Assembly: GCA_022579005.1 (NCBI GenBank) | Contig: MU401586.1 | Span: forward strand, 42,542 to 106,541 | Origin: Poronia punctata | Lineage: Eukaryota > Ascomycota > Sordariomycetes > Xylariales > Xylariaceae | Direction of reading: 5' to 3' | DNA length: 64,000 nt | Shown here: in pieces, positions 1-11,265 of the stretch | Layout of the letters: each line of letters begins with the position of its first letter | How positions within the stretch are numbered: the first letter of the stretch is position 1 | Notes under the pieces: generated by a model | What the model was told of the DNA's origin: nothing | The model's database searches: none | The model's input: only the letters and a program-made list of their open reading frames with translations | Made by a program: the position numbers and the translations under genes

Positions 1-3000
1 CTGCCCTGCAAATAGCTTGTTATAATAGCCCCAAGAGCGTCACCGTCTCCGGGCCTGTCAGTGCGCTGAAACAACTGCAGGAAAAGCTTCAGTTGGACGG
101 ACATTTTGCCCGTATGCTACAGGTTGACACGGCTTATCATTCGAAACACATTCACTCTTCCGGTCAACTGTACCGAGAACTTCTTCTCCGGCAATGTCCC
201 ACCAGTTGTTCCGGTAGCCACGAAATCGCCATGTATTCTACAGTTAATGGCACCCGGATCAAAGAACCTATGAGTCTGGCCTACTGGGTCGACAACATGG
301 TTTCACCCGTACAATTCAATGATGCGCTGTCTCAGATGATAGCTTCAGCCGAAAGAACCGGGTCCGATTCGGGTGTCAACTTTCTCGTTGAAGTTGGTCC
401 CTCCAACACCCTTGCCGGACCCATTGCCCAAATCTTGGAATCCGAGTCCTTGAGGAAGGCCGCAGAGACCAACGAAAATCTGGATATTCCCTATTACCCG
501 ATTGCCAAACGAGGCCCCGACACTTTACTCTCCCTTTACCATGTGGCAGGGGCCGTCTTCGCGGCCGGCGGCCCAGTCGACTTCTCACGTGTGAACGAAT
601 ACGGGATCGGAAAGCCACAGCCGTCCCTCCTTGTCGATCTACCGAGTTACACATGGACTCATTCCACCAAGTACTGGCACGAGGGACTGGCAAGCAGGGA
701 TTGGCGTTACCGTCAATTTCCACGACACGATCTCCTGGGATCGAAAATTCTGGGAACCAGTTGGAACTCGCCTACATGGCGTAACCGACTCAGTACCAAG
801 GATATGCCTTGGCTAGTAGACCACAAGCTGGGCGAGCTTGTTGTCTTTCCTGGATCGGGATATATCTGTATGGCCATGGAGGCGGCCTACCAGACAATGG
901 CCATGGTGGAGTGGACGGACAAAGAACCTGATGCGTTTCAGTACCGGTTCAGAGACATCAAATTTACTCGAGCGCTCGTTTTGGATGAAGGTTCAGAAAA
1001 TTCTCTCATCATGTTGAGCCTCTCGAAGACGTCTGTTCTCGCCGGATCATGGTACGAGTTCAAGATTCTATCCAACAAGGGGGCCATCGGGGAGGTGTGG
1101 CAAGACCACGCCACAGGGTTGGTACGATTGGAATCCGAGTTCACAAAGCATACGGCGTCTGAGGATATAACGGAGACACTGCACCAGCCAGTTTCCGCGG
1201 CACCGTGGTATAAATACACCAGCGAAGTCGGCTTTACCTATGGGCCGGCTTTCCAGAAGCATCTCACCATGGAATCCACTTCGGGACAACGCATCGGGCG
1301 ATCCCATGTATCCATGGAGCCGCCTAGTTCGCCATGGAAACAATCACGCTACGTAATACATCCTGTATGCATGGACGGATGCTTTCAAACCGTTGTTGGC
1401 CCAGTTCATGCCGGCGACTATACATCCATGACTTCGGCATTGGTGCCGACTGGGATAAAAGTCCTGGTCATCCCGGCGAGAGCTCAGCAGCCAAGCGAAG
1501 CCATATCGCACGCCCGAGCGAATTATGCGGGTATAGGCAGGATGCAGCAGGCCAAGAATTACTCCTGTGACTGCTCTGTGTATGACCCGAATGATGGCTC
1601 CTTGATCATGGACATGAGCGGACTGCGATTTTCGGAGCAGAATCCTTACCAGAACGCTAAGAAACCACAAGTGTACAGCCAGCTAATCTGGGATGTGGAC
1701 ATCTCAAAGATGACATACGAGATTGTCAACCATGTGGCCCAAGAAACAGTATCGGATCAGACAGCGAGGGGTGAAAGAGGTGGGGCTATGGTTGGACGAT
1801 TCCTGGACTTGGTGGCCTTCAAGAAACCCAACCTTCGTGTTCTCGAAGTCAATTTGGACTCGAGTGATGCTTCTAGCACGTGGCTAGATGAGCATCGAAC
1901 TTATACCTCTGCCGGTATGCGAGCTGCGTTCTCGGGTTATGTATTCATGTCTGATGATGCAAACTCGATTGTTACCGTTCGAGATCGCTATGGGACCCCG
2001 CCAAACATAGAGTACATAATGGGTGATTTCGAGGAATCTGGACTGAATGTGGCTGGCCAGTTCGATCTCATCATCGTCAAATGTTGTGGTAGCCGCACTG
2101 GATGTCTGCATTCATACCACCATGTCCTGGAAAACATCAAGCTCGGTCTATCAGACGACGGATTAGCAATACTCTGTCATGCTCAGAATGATGCAATCCG
2201 GGGTCCTTCTAATCTCGACCTGGAAGGGGATGATGCTCTCAGCATCTTCCAGTGGGAAGAATCTATTGCTATCATCCAACGACTACAGCCTAGGCCAAAG
2301 AGGGAGGAGGGCATATGCATCTCGAAGAATGTATACCTCGTCAGGATCGGAGAAGCAGAGCTAATACCACTGCAAAAGGGTCTTGCCAATGACACTTTAT
2401 GGAATATGATTTGCCTTGAAGATCCGTTTCAAGTCCCACCACACAGTCAGGTGCTTATTGTCGACGAGCTCGAAAATGCCATCATATCGTCTCCAAGCCC
2501 ACGTCAGTGGAATATTCTGAAGTACCTGATAGAATCCAGTTGTGCTATCCTTTGGGTCACGAAAGGTGCACAGATGGAAGTCGACGAGCCTTCTCGGTCC
2601 ACGATATTCGGCATGTTCCGCGTCATCCGTAATGAAGAACCACAGCTATCACTCATCAATCTAGATGTTGAGAACGCATTTTCCCTAGCTACTATCCGCG
2701 CCATTGACGCGTGTCTCCTCAAACTTGGCAAGTCAAACCCCCTTGAAGATACCGAGTTTGTAGAGCGCCGGGGTATTATACACATTAGTCGTGTGTTCCC
2801 CGACACCCTTTTAAGCAATGAAAGTGCAGAAAGTCCGATGGGCCGAGCGCTTGAGCCCCGAAAATTACACGCCTCTAAAGAAACCATTCGGTTGAAAGCC
2901 GAGAGGGTTGGGGAGATAGACTCACTTTCCTATACTGAACACGCCCCTCAACTCCCGAGTCTTGCGCCTGGATTCGTCGAGATAGAAGTCAAAGCTGCGG

Positions 3001-5287
3001 GCGTGAACTTCAAAGATGTAGCTGCCGTGATTGGTATCATACCTGAGGACGAACATCGTCTGGGAGGGGAGGGAAGTGGAGTGATTTCCCGGGTAGCCTC
3101 AGACGTGACATGGTTCCAAGAGGGGCAACGCGTCGCCTTTTTCGCCAGAGGCGCATTTGGTAACCGAGTAAGGGCCAAGGCAGATCTGGTTCAGGAGATA
3201 CCAAAGTCAATGAGCTTTGTGGAGGCGGCTACGATTCCCTGTGTGTATATGACGGCCGTCTACTCACTATTCCACCTCTGTCAGGTCAAGAAGGGTGATC
3301 GGGTTTTGATACATTCAGCTGCTGGCGGTGTCGGACTGGCTGCGGTCCAGATATGCCTTCATCTTGGTGCTATCGTGCGTTAATTCTTACTATGCCCCTC
3401 TTACCCTCCCTACGTATCAGGGCTTTTCCGTCACTAACAAGCTGTCCCTCTAGATATACGCCACAGTCGGAACGCCAGAGAAACGTACCTTTCTCAAAAT
3501 CCATTTTGACATCCCCGATAGTCGGATATTTTCATCGCGGAATACGTGTTTCGTAGACCAGATCTTCCATCACACGGGTGGTAAAGGTGTACACGTTATA
3601 CTAAATTCATTAGCGGGCGACCTACTTGAAGCTTCTTGGAGCATCATTGCCGATAACGGAACCATGATAGAGATGGGCAAGAAGGACATAATCGAGAACA
3701 AAAGCCTGTCCCTGGAGCCGTTCTCTCGAGGAGCGACGTATCGCGCCTTCGACATGGGCACAAGGAGCATTGACGACGATTTGAAGTCAAGGTAAGTAGA
3801 CATTGAACTCGAAACACCATTCTGGAATGTTTCTGATTGCCATCTGATAACACAGGCTCCTAAAGAGAGTATTCGAGTTGCTGAACGATGGACACGTCAA
3901 TCCCATCCCCAGGATCAACAAGTTCTCTTTTACTGATATCCCATCTGCTCTCAGAATGATTCGCGGCGGCGGCCACATTGGAAAGGCGGTCATCTGCGAT
4001 GACGGTAGCGACAATAATGACGACGTAACAGTGTTGGTTCGACCGTTCTCAAGGAGCATGAGCATTTGTGCCGATAAAGCCTACTTGATCGTGGGCGGGT
4101 TGAAAGGAATCTGTGGGAAGCTAGCCGTCTATTTTGCGAGGAATGGTGCCAAGGATTTAAGTATTATGACAAGGAGCCGCTTTGATGACGAGTTATCTCA
4201 AAAAGCAGCCAGCGATATTAGGGCCTACGGCTGCCGGGTTCATCTTGTGCAAGGGGACGTGACATCGATCGACGATGTACGCGCAGCCTTTCATGCAAGC
4301 CATCCAGTGCCTGTGGGGGGAATCATCCATGGAGCCATGGTCCTTAGGGTAAGTTCCAAACTCGGTAAAATCCACCAGCTTAAAATTGCGAGACATCTAG
4401 AACTAATGGTGCCCGTGTAGGATCGTACATTTGCCTCCATGACTTTAGACGAGTTCCAAGGGGCACTGGACTGCAAGGTCAAGGGAACATGGGCACTCCA
4501 CACCGTCAGCATGGAACATGGTCCGAGTGTCGAGTTCTTTACCATGCTATCAAGTTTGTCCGGAGTATGCGGCACCAAGGGTCAAGCCAACTATGCAGCT
4601 GGGAGCGCATTCCTCGATGCATTCGCGTGCTATCGGCACCGACTTGGACTGCCAGCCTGCTCCTTGGACTTGGGGATTGTCGAAGACATCGGCTACATGG
4701 CCAATCACGAGGATGTGGCACAGCGGCACGACGAGTCCATCTGGCAGAGGCTAAATGAGAGGACTCTGCAGAGAGCCGTGGCCCTATCAGTTATCGAACA
4801 GCAACAGATCTCGGGTGCCCACATCATCAGTACGCGGAGCCGAACCCAGATTCTTACCGGCATGCACGTGCCGCAACCAGAAAACTCGCCGCTCCTGCTA
4901 GACGCCAGATTCCTTGGACTCCACATAGCCGACGTATCCAGCATGTTGACGAAACCCAAGTCGAACGCCATGACCAGGGAGGGCGTCAAGAAAGAGGTAC
5001 AGGTGGTCCTGACAGCCATCCGCTCCAATACCAAGCCGCAGCCGGTCCTGCTCTCAATGGCCGTCAAGATTTTGGGCCACTACCTGTCCAAGGGCCTCAG
5101 ACTGTCGGATCCGTTGGACCCGACGAGGCCCCTGTCTATCTACGGCATTGACTCCTTGGCTGCCGTAGAGTTTAGGAACTTCATCAAAATGGAGTTCGGC
5201 GTTGAAATTAGCGCGCTGGAGATTGTGGACGCATCGTCACTCAACGTGCTGTGCGAAAAGATGATTGACAGGATCAAGAGAAGCTGA
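1..5287 (+). CDS. Highly reducing type I polyketide synthase, 5'-truncated by the window edge
   Basis: Exons <1-3374, 3454-3791, 3856-4348 and 4421-5287; the three introns (79, 64 and 72 nt) have GT...AG ends and keep frame. About 1,689 residues are visible. The KS domain and first part of AT lie upstream of the window. Order seen: end of AT (AYHSKH motif, about 130-560), DH (about 730-1640; catalytic His in VDHKLG, Asp in HPVCMDGCFQ), a methyltransferase-like core (about 1780-2250), ER (GVNFKDVA, then HSAAGGVG; about 2900-3960), KR (VGGLKGICG; SSLSGVCG...NYAAGSAF; about 4070-4760) and an ACP with the phosphopantetheine serine in GIDSLAAVE near 5150. There is no thioesterase after the ACP, as usual for this class. 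The methyltransferase core reads LEVNLDSS where active enzymes have a glycine-rich SAM loop, so C-methylation is probably lost. The DH motif has Glu where the HxxxGxxxxP pattern has Gly. No tailoring gene follows to the right, so any biosynthetic cluster extends leftward. Product unknown. Confidence 0.95.
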
Positions 5288-5358
5288 GTAGAACTTGCCT
5301 TCCTCTCGGTATAAAGAGATCGCACACCTTTATATTATTTTTAAATTACCTAGTCTTT

Positions 5359-5817
5359 GGGCTATGCTGGATTTGCTGTCGGGTCCGTACTACGTCTGCT
5401 GTTTTGCACTGGCAGACAGTTGCCAACGCCTGATACACAGTGTAAATAATTCCTTTGCTAAACTGTACGCAAAATCAATGTCCTGAGGTACTTGGCCCGG
5501 TACTGCCCAGCGCTTGCATTACTAAGTACATACTTACTAAATTAGGTATGTTGTAAACCTATATACCTATACCTATTACCTATATATAATAAGAATACTA
5601 ACGCAAAGAGCACACATTGCCAATTAACCTTATGTTATTTTAAAAACGCAAAAGTTAAAAGTTAAAGGTTAAAGGTTAAAGGGCAAAGGTTAAAGGTAAA
5701 GGGTACTTGGGGGTTCGGAAGTTTTACCAGTCGGACTGTATTGCAAGTGCTTGCAGCAGCCTGCTAGTGCAGAACAGCAGACGTAGTACGGACCCGACAG
5801 CAGATCCAGCATAGCCC
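5359..5817. mobile_element. MITE-like non-autonomous DNA transposon (hAT-like by TSD size)
   Basis: The arms 5359-5415 and 5761-5817 are inverted copies of 57 bp with only three mismatches, all C/T-type transitions. Both start GGGCTATGCTGG. The element is flanked by a perfect 8-bp direct repeat TAGTCTTT at 5351-5358 and 5818-5825, the mark of insertion. The 345-bp interior has no open frame. An 8-bp duplication is typical of hAT-superfamily elements (P elements also give 8 bp), so the superfamily is inference. It sits 72 bp after the PKS stop codon, probably in the 3' UTR or just beyond. Confidence 0.85.
5652..5703. repeat. Tandem GTTAAAG heptamers inside the MITE
   Basis: About seven imperfect units of GTTAAAG/GTTAAAA run head to tail in the right half of the MITE interior, ending in a G-rich stretch. 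Subterminal short repeats are common binding sites for transposases, but that role here is a guess. Confidence 0.7.
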
Positions 5818-5825
5818 TAGTCTTT

Positions 5826-8800
5826 AACCGACCTATTAATACAAAAGATAAATAGAACCGCAAAGTCTAGGACAACATTTCGTTGTGGTTGGCCCTCCCC
5901 GAATATCCTCTATTATCATCTACATGTTGATAATGTATCAAGTGCTCTGCGCTATTTGTGACCGTTGGTGGGTGCGTATCGACTGGAGTGTAGACTTGCG
6001 TGAGAATAGTATGTCGCCGCCATCTTCGCGCTAGTTAAATAGATATTGAGGGGGCCCCGGGTTCTACGTAATCATCATATGTGACTTAAGGCAATCATGC
6101 ACGCCAAAGCATACCTACTTATGCCATGTTTTCCGACTTAACTACCAGGACAGTAAAGATGACCGATCAACATCAGATTCACAACTTCCTCAATACCTAC
6201 CACTCTATTATATACACGTCTCATGATATCATGTCTTTTGTTTTCCCACTACCAAGCTGACTTACGCAGAGCAACATGGGGGCAGCCAATATCTCCAGCT
6301 CCTGTTTCATCTATTTAACATTTTTTTTGCTTCCGCCTTGCTTACTCAGGAGGACATTGAACGTGTGTCGTCAGACAATCCCTACTATATGTTCATTCGC
6401 CGAGAAAAACCGTCGTGTACGGTAGACTTCAAGTAAGCGCAAGACCGGAATGGCAAGTTGCCAAACATGAAACTTGTTTCGGCCGCCGACCCTTCAGCCC
6501 CCTAGGGACCTTTCCTTGCTATCAAAGTAGGAGAGATATATGTATAGCCATGTACGCGCTTCTCTCTACCCAAGTATATCGTCGTCGTTTGGTAGCCACT
6601 TTGGGGGCAATATGCGTCCTTTTTTTCAACATCAACCGAAAAAGCACGCAAGTAGTTTAAAAAGGGGGATTACGTATAACGTCGCATGCATATATACATT
6701 CCATCCATCGTTCCAAGGGGCCTGTCGAATCTATCTCTAACAGCTGAAGAACCACGGTTTATTGTGCAACTTGGGGGTTGGGGGTTGAAGGCAAAGATCG
6801 TCTTACTGATGGCGCACACATGCAAAGAGGATAACCAGATGAGCGGCTAAAATCGGGGGCTAGAGAGAACCAGCAAGATTTTGCTGTGTCGCTCTATATC
6901 TTGTACATAAAACAGTACGCGAATGTCAGCTTTCATTCCATTCCATTTCAAGCACAACAACAATGGAAAACGCGTTGTCCCAGTCTCAGCCATGTGCCTT
7001 GTGTCATGCTGCCTCGGTGCAATCATCCGCCACCCCAGTCGCATAAGTCCCACGCATCATTTGGTAGAAAAACCGCCGAATGCTACCTTACCGGCCGACT
7101 GCTTATTATGTATGCGCCAATGCCACGTCCAATCCAGTCCCGTGGAACAGAGTATCATGGCTCAGCTCAGGGAGGGCCTGGTATGGATCCTTTATTTTTT
7201 AGATACTTGTTTGAAATGCTATTATCAACATATAGTCCGAGTCAACCCAGTTGCAGACCTACTCTCTTGTATGTCTATATATAAGGTACCCAGCTTGTTG
7301 GAAAATAAGAATTTTGTGCTTTTTCTGCCGGGCGTTTAAGAGTCTAAGGATGGTGATCAGGTCTATCCATCTAGTCTTGAAAACATGGAAAAAGGGATGT
7401 TATGATCATGTTCAATATGTGTTGATCTTTAACATGATTTGCCCTTTCCGTGTGACCCGGTCGCAATCTTGCTTTCAACAAAACTTGTGACTTCTAGCAA
7501 GACTCGATTTGGAGACATGCCCCGGTACCCCCATATTCGCCCTTATTCATTATCTTCTCGGGGGGGAATGCTTTAAACCTAAAACCTCTCTGATCAAGTC
7601 GGCGCTGAAATGTCACCAGACAATGGACTTGTCCTCCAACATTACTAGGACCAGATAAAAAAGCGCAAACAGTATGCAACTATAAAAAGAAGGAAACAAC
7701 TAAAAAGCGATGATAAACATCACAGAAAAAACATACAACACCAGGGATTCGCTGGTCGTCACCGACCCAACTACTGATCTGGCGGTATCCGGCTTAGCTA
7801 TGGGGGAGCGGACGGGACCCCGCGTTCTCCAGATCCTATGGTCGTATGTGATTACTCTCTGCACAGATATGGTTTATATACGCGAAAGACGGTTGGTCAC
7901 AAGAATGGGGATGCGAGAAATTAACATACTCGTACCTGCTACCTTATTTATTTCGATTCCCTTACATTTAAACCCTCGCCACTTAGGTATATCGAGTCTA
8001 TTTGCCAGCCGGCGGCATAAGAAGCTTTAATCTTTCTCACTCGTACAACAAGAGAGCGCCTAACCTATGCCTGGAGGGCAGACATCAGTTGAAATTCCAC
8101 ATTGTCCAGCCACTTCCCCCATCGGCCTCCGGTCATCTAATCTAATACCCCTCACGCCGCCGCCACCACAAAACACCCAAGCCCACTTCCACATCTAAAT
8201 TGCAGGTAACGGCAGGCGATAATGCGCCCTGCCAGTTGGACATTTGGGGGAGGACAATAAAACGTCCACCTAATTAACATCTAATTATCCAGTAGCACAA
8301 CCCACCTGTCAGAGTCTCAAGTAGATATTACCTAAGTACCTTAGGTTAGGTCGGTGCTAATTAAACATTCTAACAATAACCTAGGTCTGAGCGTTTGAAA
8401 ACGCGATCGATCAAGCCCGCAAGATGACTAGTTACCTACAGATAAACCGCCGTTTTGTATCAGGAGACTCGATTAGCAACACCTACAAGAGATCATTTCC
8501 TACAATCCTTGATTACCCCGGAAAACCTACCTATACTTTTAAGGTGTTGCCTGTCTACCCCACCACATCCTTCATCCCCGCTAGGTTAAGACTAGGTTAG
8601 TGCAAGAGCGGGGATAGAGTCTTCGGGACTCGCGCGACACGGCAACGGGAGTGGCGGCAGCTAAATCATCCACTAACCAAGGTACATGATAGATCTCGAA
8701 TCCTGCGGACAAGGGCAAGCAAATATCATCAGGTAAATTAAGAGCATGTACCTAAATATCATACTTGTTCGCCCTTAGAGACACCAAGGGAATAGGTGCT

Positions 8801-9930
8801 GGTAGACCGTAGTAACCTAGATATGTTAGCTAGCTAAAACATAAACAAAATAAAAGACAACATCATCAGCACTTGTTTTTCCTGCCTATAGCCGACGACA
8901 ATATCGTGTAAACACCAGCAAAGAGCGGTAACCAACATCTTCTTTCCTTCTGAGATACTTAACCTTTGCCAAATCGTTCATGAGCGACTAGGTGATCACT
9001 AGGGTCGCCAACGTGCTACCCCTCGTGACTTTCACTCGAGGGGTCCTTGTCAGAATTATTAGTGACGTATTCCCGGTAGATTGGGACGTGATGCGATCTC
9101 GACAGGGTTGGAAAAGAAAAAAGGCTACACTCGGCATTAGCTAAATATGAGCAACACGTTCCACCTACTTACCTACCCAGACATGTCCGTTTTCGTTTCG
9201 TTACCAATTTGTGTGGCTTCTGGATATTTTCTTTTCTTACGTAGCGACCATGCAAGTCATGCATGATGCTGGGACCCCGGACAAAGGAAAAGGTTCTAGT
9301 GTCTGGGCATTCCATACCCATTTTTCGGCGTAGGTATTGTGGTCTGCTCTTTCCCACGCGGGCAGCCATATACTCCGATTGTGACCAATGCCCCATCGAG
9401 AAAGTTACCAGGGGTTCGATATACCAGTCTTGGCAGATGTGTTCAACTGGCCGTTGCAGTGGGGAACAGAAACAAAAAAAAATGGCAAATTTATCCTGTG
9501 ACCTGAGACAGCCTGACTGATGAAAGAAGAATAATCCAGTCGCCGTCACGTTTGTCGCCCAGGGTCGCACCTTCTTCAATCGGAATCTCATGTCCGACGC
9601 TTAAAGCGTCTTTCTTCATCTCATGCCCGTCTATGAGCATCACGTTCAGCGTCGAGATGCAAAACAAGGCCGAGGGGCTGTATACCAAATAAGACCACAA
9701 CATGTTGGACACGTTGAATCCTCTTTTCTTTCTTGTTTTCTTTTCCGGAGTCCTGTCTTGTTTGAACTTGTCTGACCGCCCCGTCTCGCCAGACTGTACC
9801 TATCATGAACAGACATAGGGGGTCACAGGATGCGGAGAGTGTCAGCATCACCATAGCACGGCGCCGCACGGCACAGCAGAGGCAGCAGGGCCAACTTTAA
9901 ACGGCAAAGAAAAGATCTCAATCAGACGAT
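5826..9930. other. Gene-poor intergenic region, about 4.1 kb
   Basis: Only short frames (at most about 140 codons) without signal peptides, family motifs or plausible splice partners. The stretch holds several TACCTA/TAGGTA-type motifs (for example near 8330-8350 and 9165-9180) and a small inverted repeat around 9597-9611. I see no gene I can support. Confidence 0.6.
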
Positions 9931-9940
9931 GAAGTAGTTG

Positions 9941-9947
9941 TATATAA
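9941..9947 (+). promoter_or_regulatory. TATA box of the GH93-like gene
   Basis: TATATAA lies 99 nt upstream of the ATG at 10040, a normal spacing for a fungal TATA-driven, regulated gene. Confidence 0.55.
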
Positions 9948-10039
9948 GAGTCTCACCTTTAGGAAATGGCCGGGCCAACAAGAAACGCTGATCTTGGTCT
10001 GCTAAAGTCAACTTGCTGCTACCAAGAAATTTCGGTACC

Positions 10040-11265
10040 ATGATTCCTACCGCCTTCGCTCCCGTCCTTGCCTTGTTCGGCCTGTCCTTCGGGGCGCCTG
10101 TGTCTCTGGAGAAGCGCTCGCCGGGCCGCGTCGTGAATGCCGGCAACGCTGCAGTCATCGATCCCGCGGGTGTTTACATACGCGTCGCTTCGCTGAACAA
10201 CGGGGGCCTTCTTGCCGGATATGCAGCATCGGATGGATCCCAGCACGTGTTGCGGACGGCCAAATCCACCGACGGTGGCCAGTCGTGGAACCGTCTGGGC
10301 GAGGTCTACCGTGCCGACGCTGCCACGCACGACGTAGATAATGCCTTTCCGCTGCAGATACCAGGAGGTCGTGTGCTCTACGCTTATCGGAACCATGACC
10401 GCACCAGTTCCGGCTACACTCGCTATCGTATCACCGTATCCTATTCAGATGACGGCGGGATAACCTTCAAATATCTCTCCACCGTCGCCGAGCGTGCTGC
10501 TTCAGGTGTCAATGGTCTATGGGAGCCGTTTCTGCGCCTGGCGAATGACGGCACCTTGCAATGCTACTACTCTGCCGAGAGCGAAGCTACCAACCAGGAT
10601 GGCTATATGAGACAATCTTCCGACGGCGGTAAGACTGTGAGTACTTGATTCTACAGCCTAGCCGGCGACCAAGACATACTGAGACCTCGATCTCTAGTGG
10701 TCAGCCCCTATCATGATATCAGGGGAAGGTCGTACTTCGAGAGACGGAATGATAGGCGTCGCAAAGATCGATAATAATGGCAATCTACTGTAAGTCTGGA
10801 ACCCCTTGTAAAGCCCTGGAACCCTCCCCTCTTCTGGGGTATAAATCTTTTACTCACCGACTTCATCGACGATATAGGGCCGTATTCGAAAACACCGAGT
10901 CGGGCGGGTTTTCCATCGACTATGTGATATCACACGATGACGGCCGAAGCTGGGGAGAAAGAACGAGACTGTACACGGCGGCAAACAACGGCGAAGCAAC
11001 GGCGCCCCAAGTCGTCAACGTCGGGGGCACGTTAGTGGCCAGCTTTATGACGGACGAGAGCACTGGCAGTAACGGTTCTGATGGGGCTCAGATGAAAGTC
11101 ATCACCAGTACAAATGGTGGGAAGACGTGGAGTGCCAGTGTTGTGACAGGCGATGTGGCCTCACACTGGCCCGGGCTATTTGCCCGGGATTCTACTCACT
11201 TCCTGGCCTTGTATTCGAAGAATGGACTAGGAGCGGTGAGTCAGCTGTATCAACTAGTGAACTAG
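10040..11265 (+). CDS. Secreted BNR/Asp-box glycosidase, GH93-like (exo-arabinanase candidate)
   Basis: Exons 10040-10636, 10698-10789 and 10878-11265; 358 residues. The ATG at 10040 opens a hydrophobic signal peptide (MIPTAFAPVLALFGLSFGAP) followed by a Kex2-type LEKR site. The body carries five Asp-box repeats of the S-x-D-x-G-x-T/S-W type: STDGGQSW, SDDGGITF, SSDGGKTW, SHDDGRSW and STNGGKTW. The third is split by intron 1 and is completed only by splicing, which confirms that junction. Such repeats define the six-bladed sialidase-like propeller. Size and the motif GLWEPFLR resemble fungal GH93 exo-arabinanases, which attack arabinan side chains of pectin, but a sialidase-type enzyme cannot be excluded without a search. 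It stands alone between two long gene-poor stretches. Confidence 0.85.

Noticed and set aside
6886..7339. Two overlapping frames of 132 and 138 codons
   Set aside because: No signal peptide, motif or codon bias like the real genes; composition looks random.
9169..9712. Leftward frames including a GHEMKKDALSVGHEIP segment
   Set aside because: It looked protein-like at first, but no partner exons, start context or family could be found.
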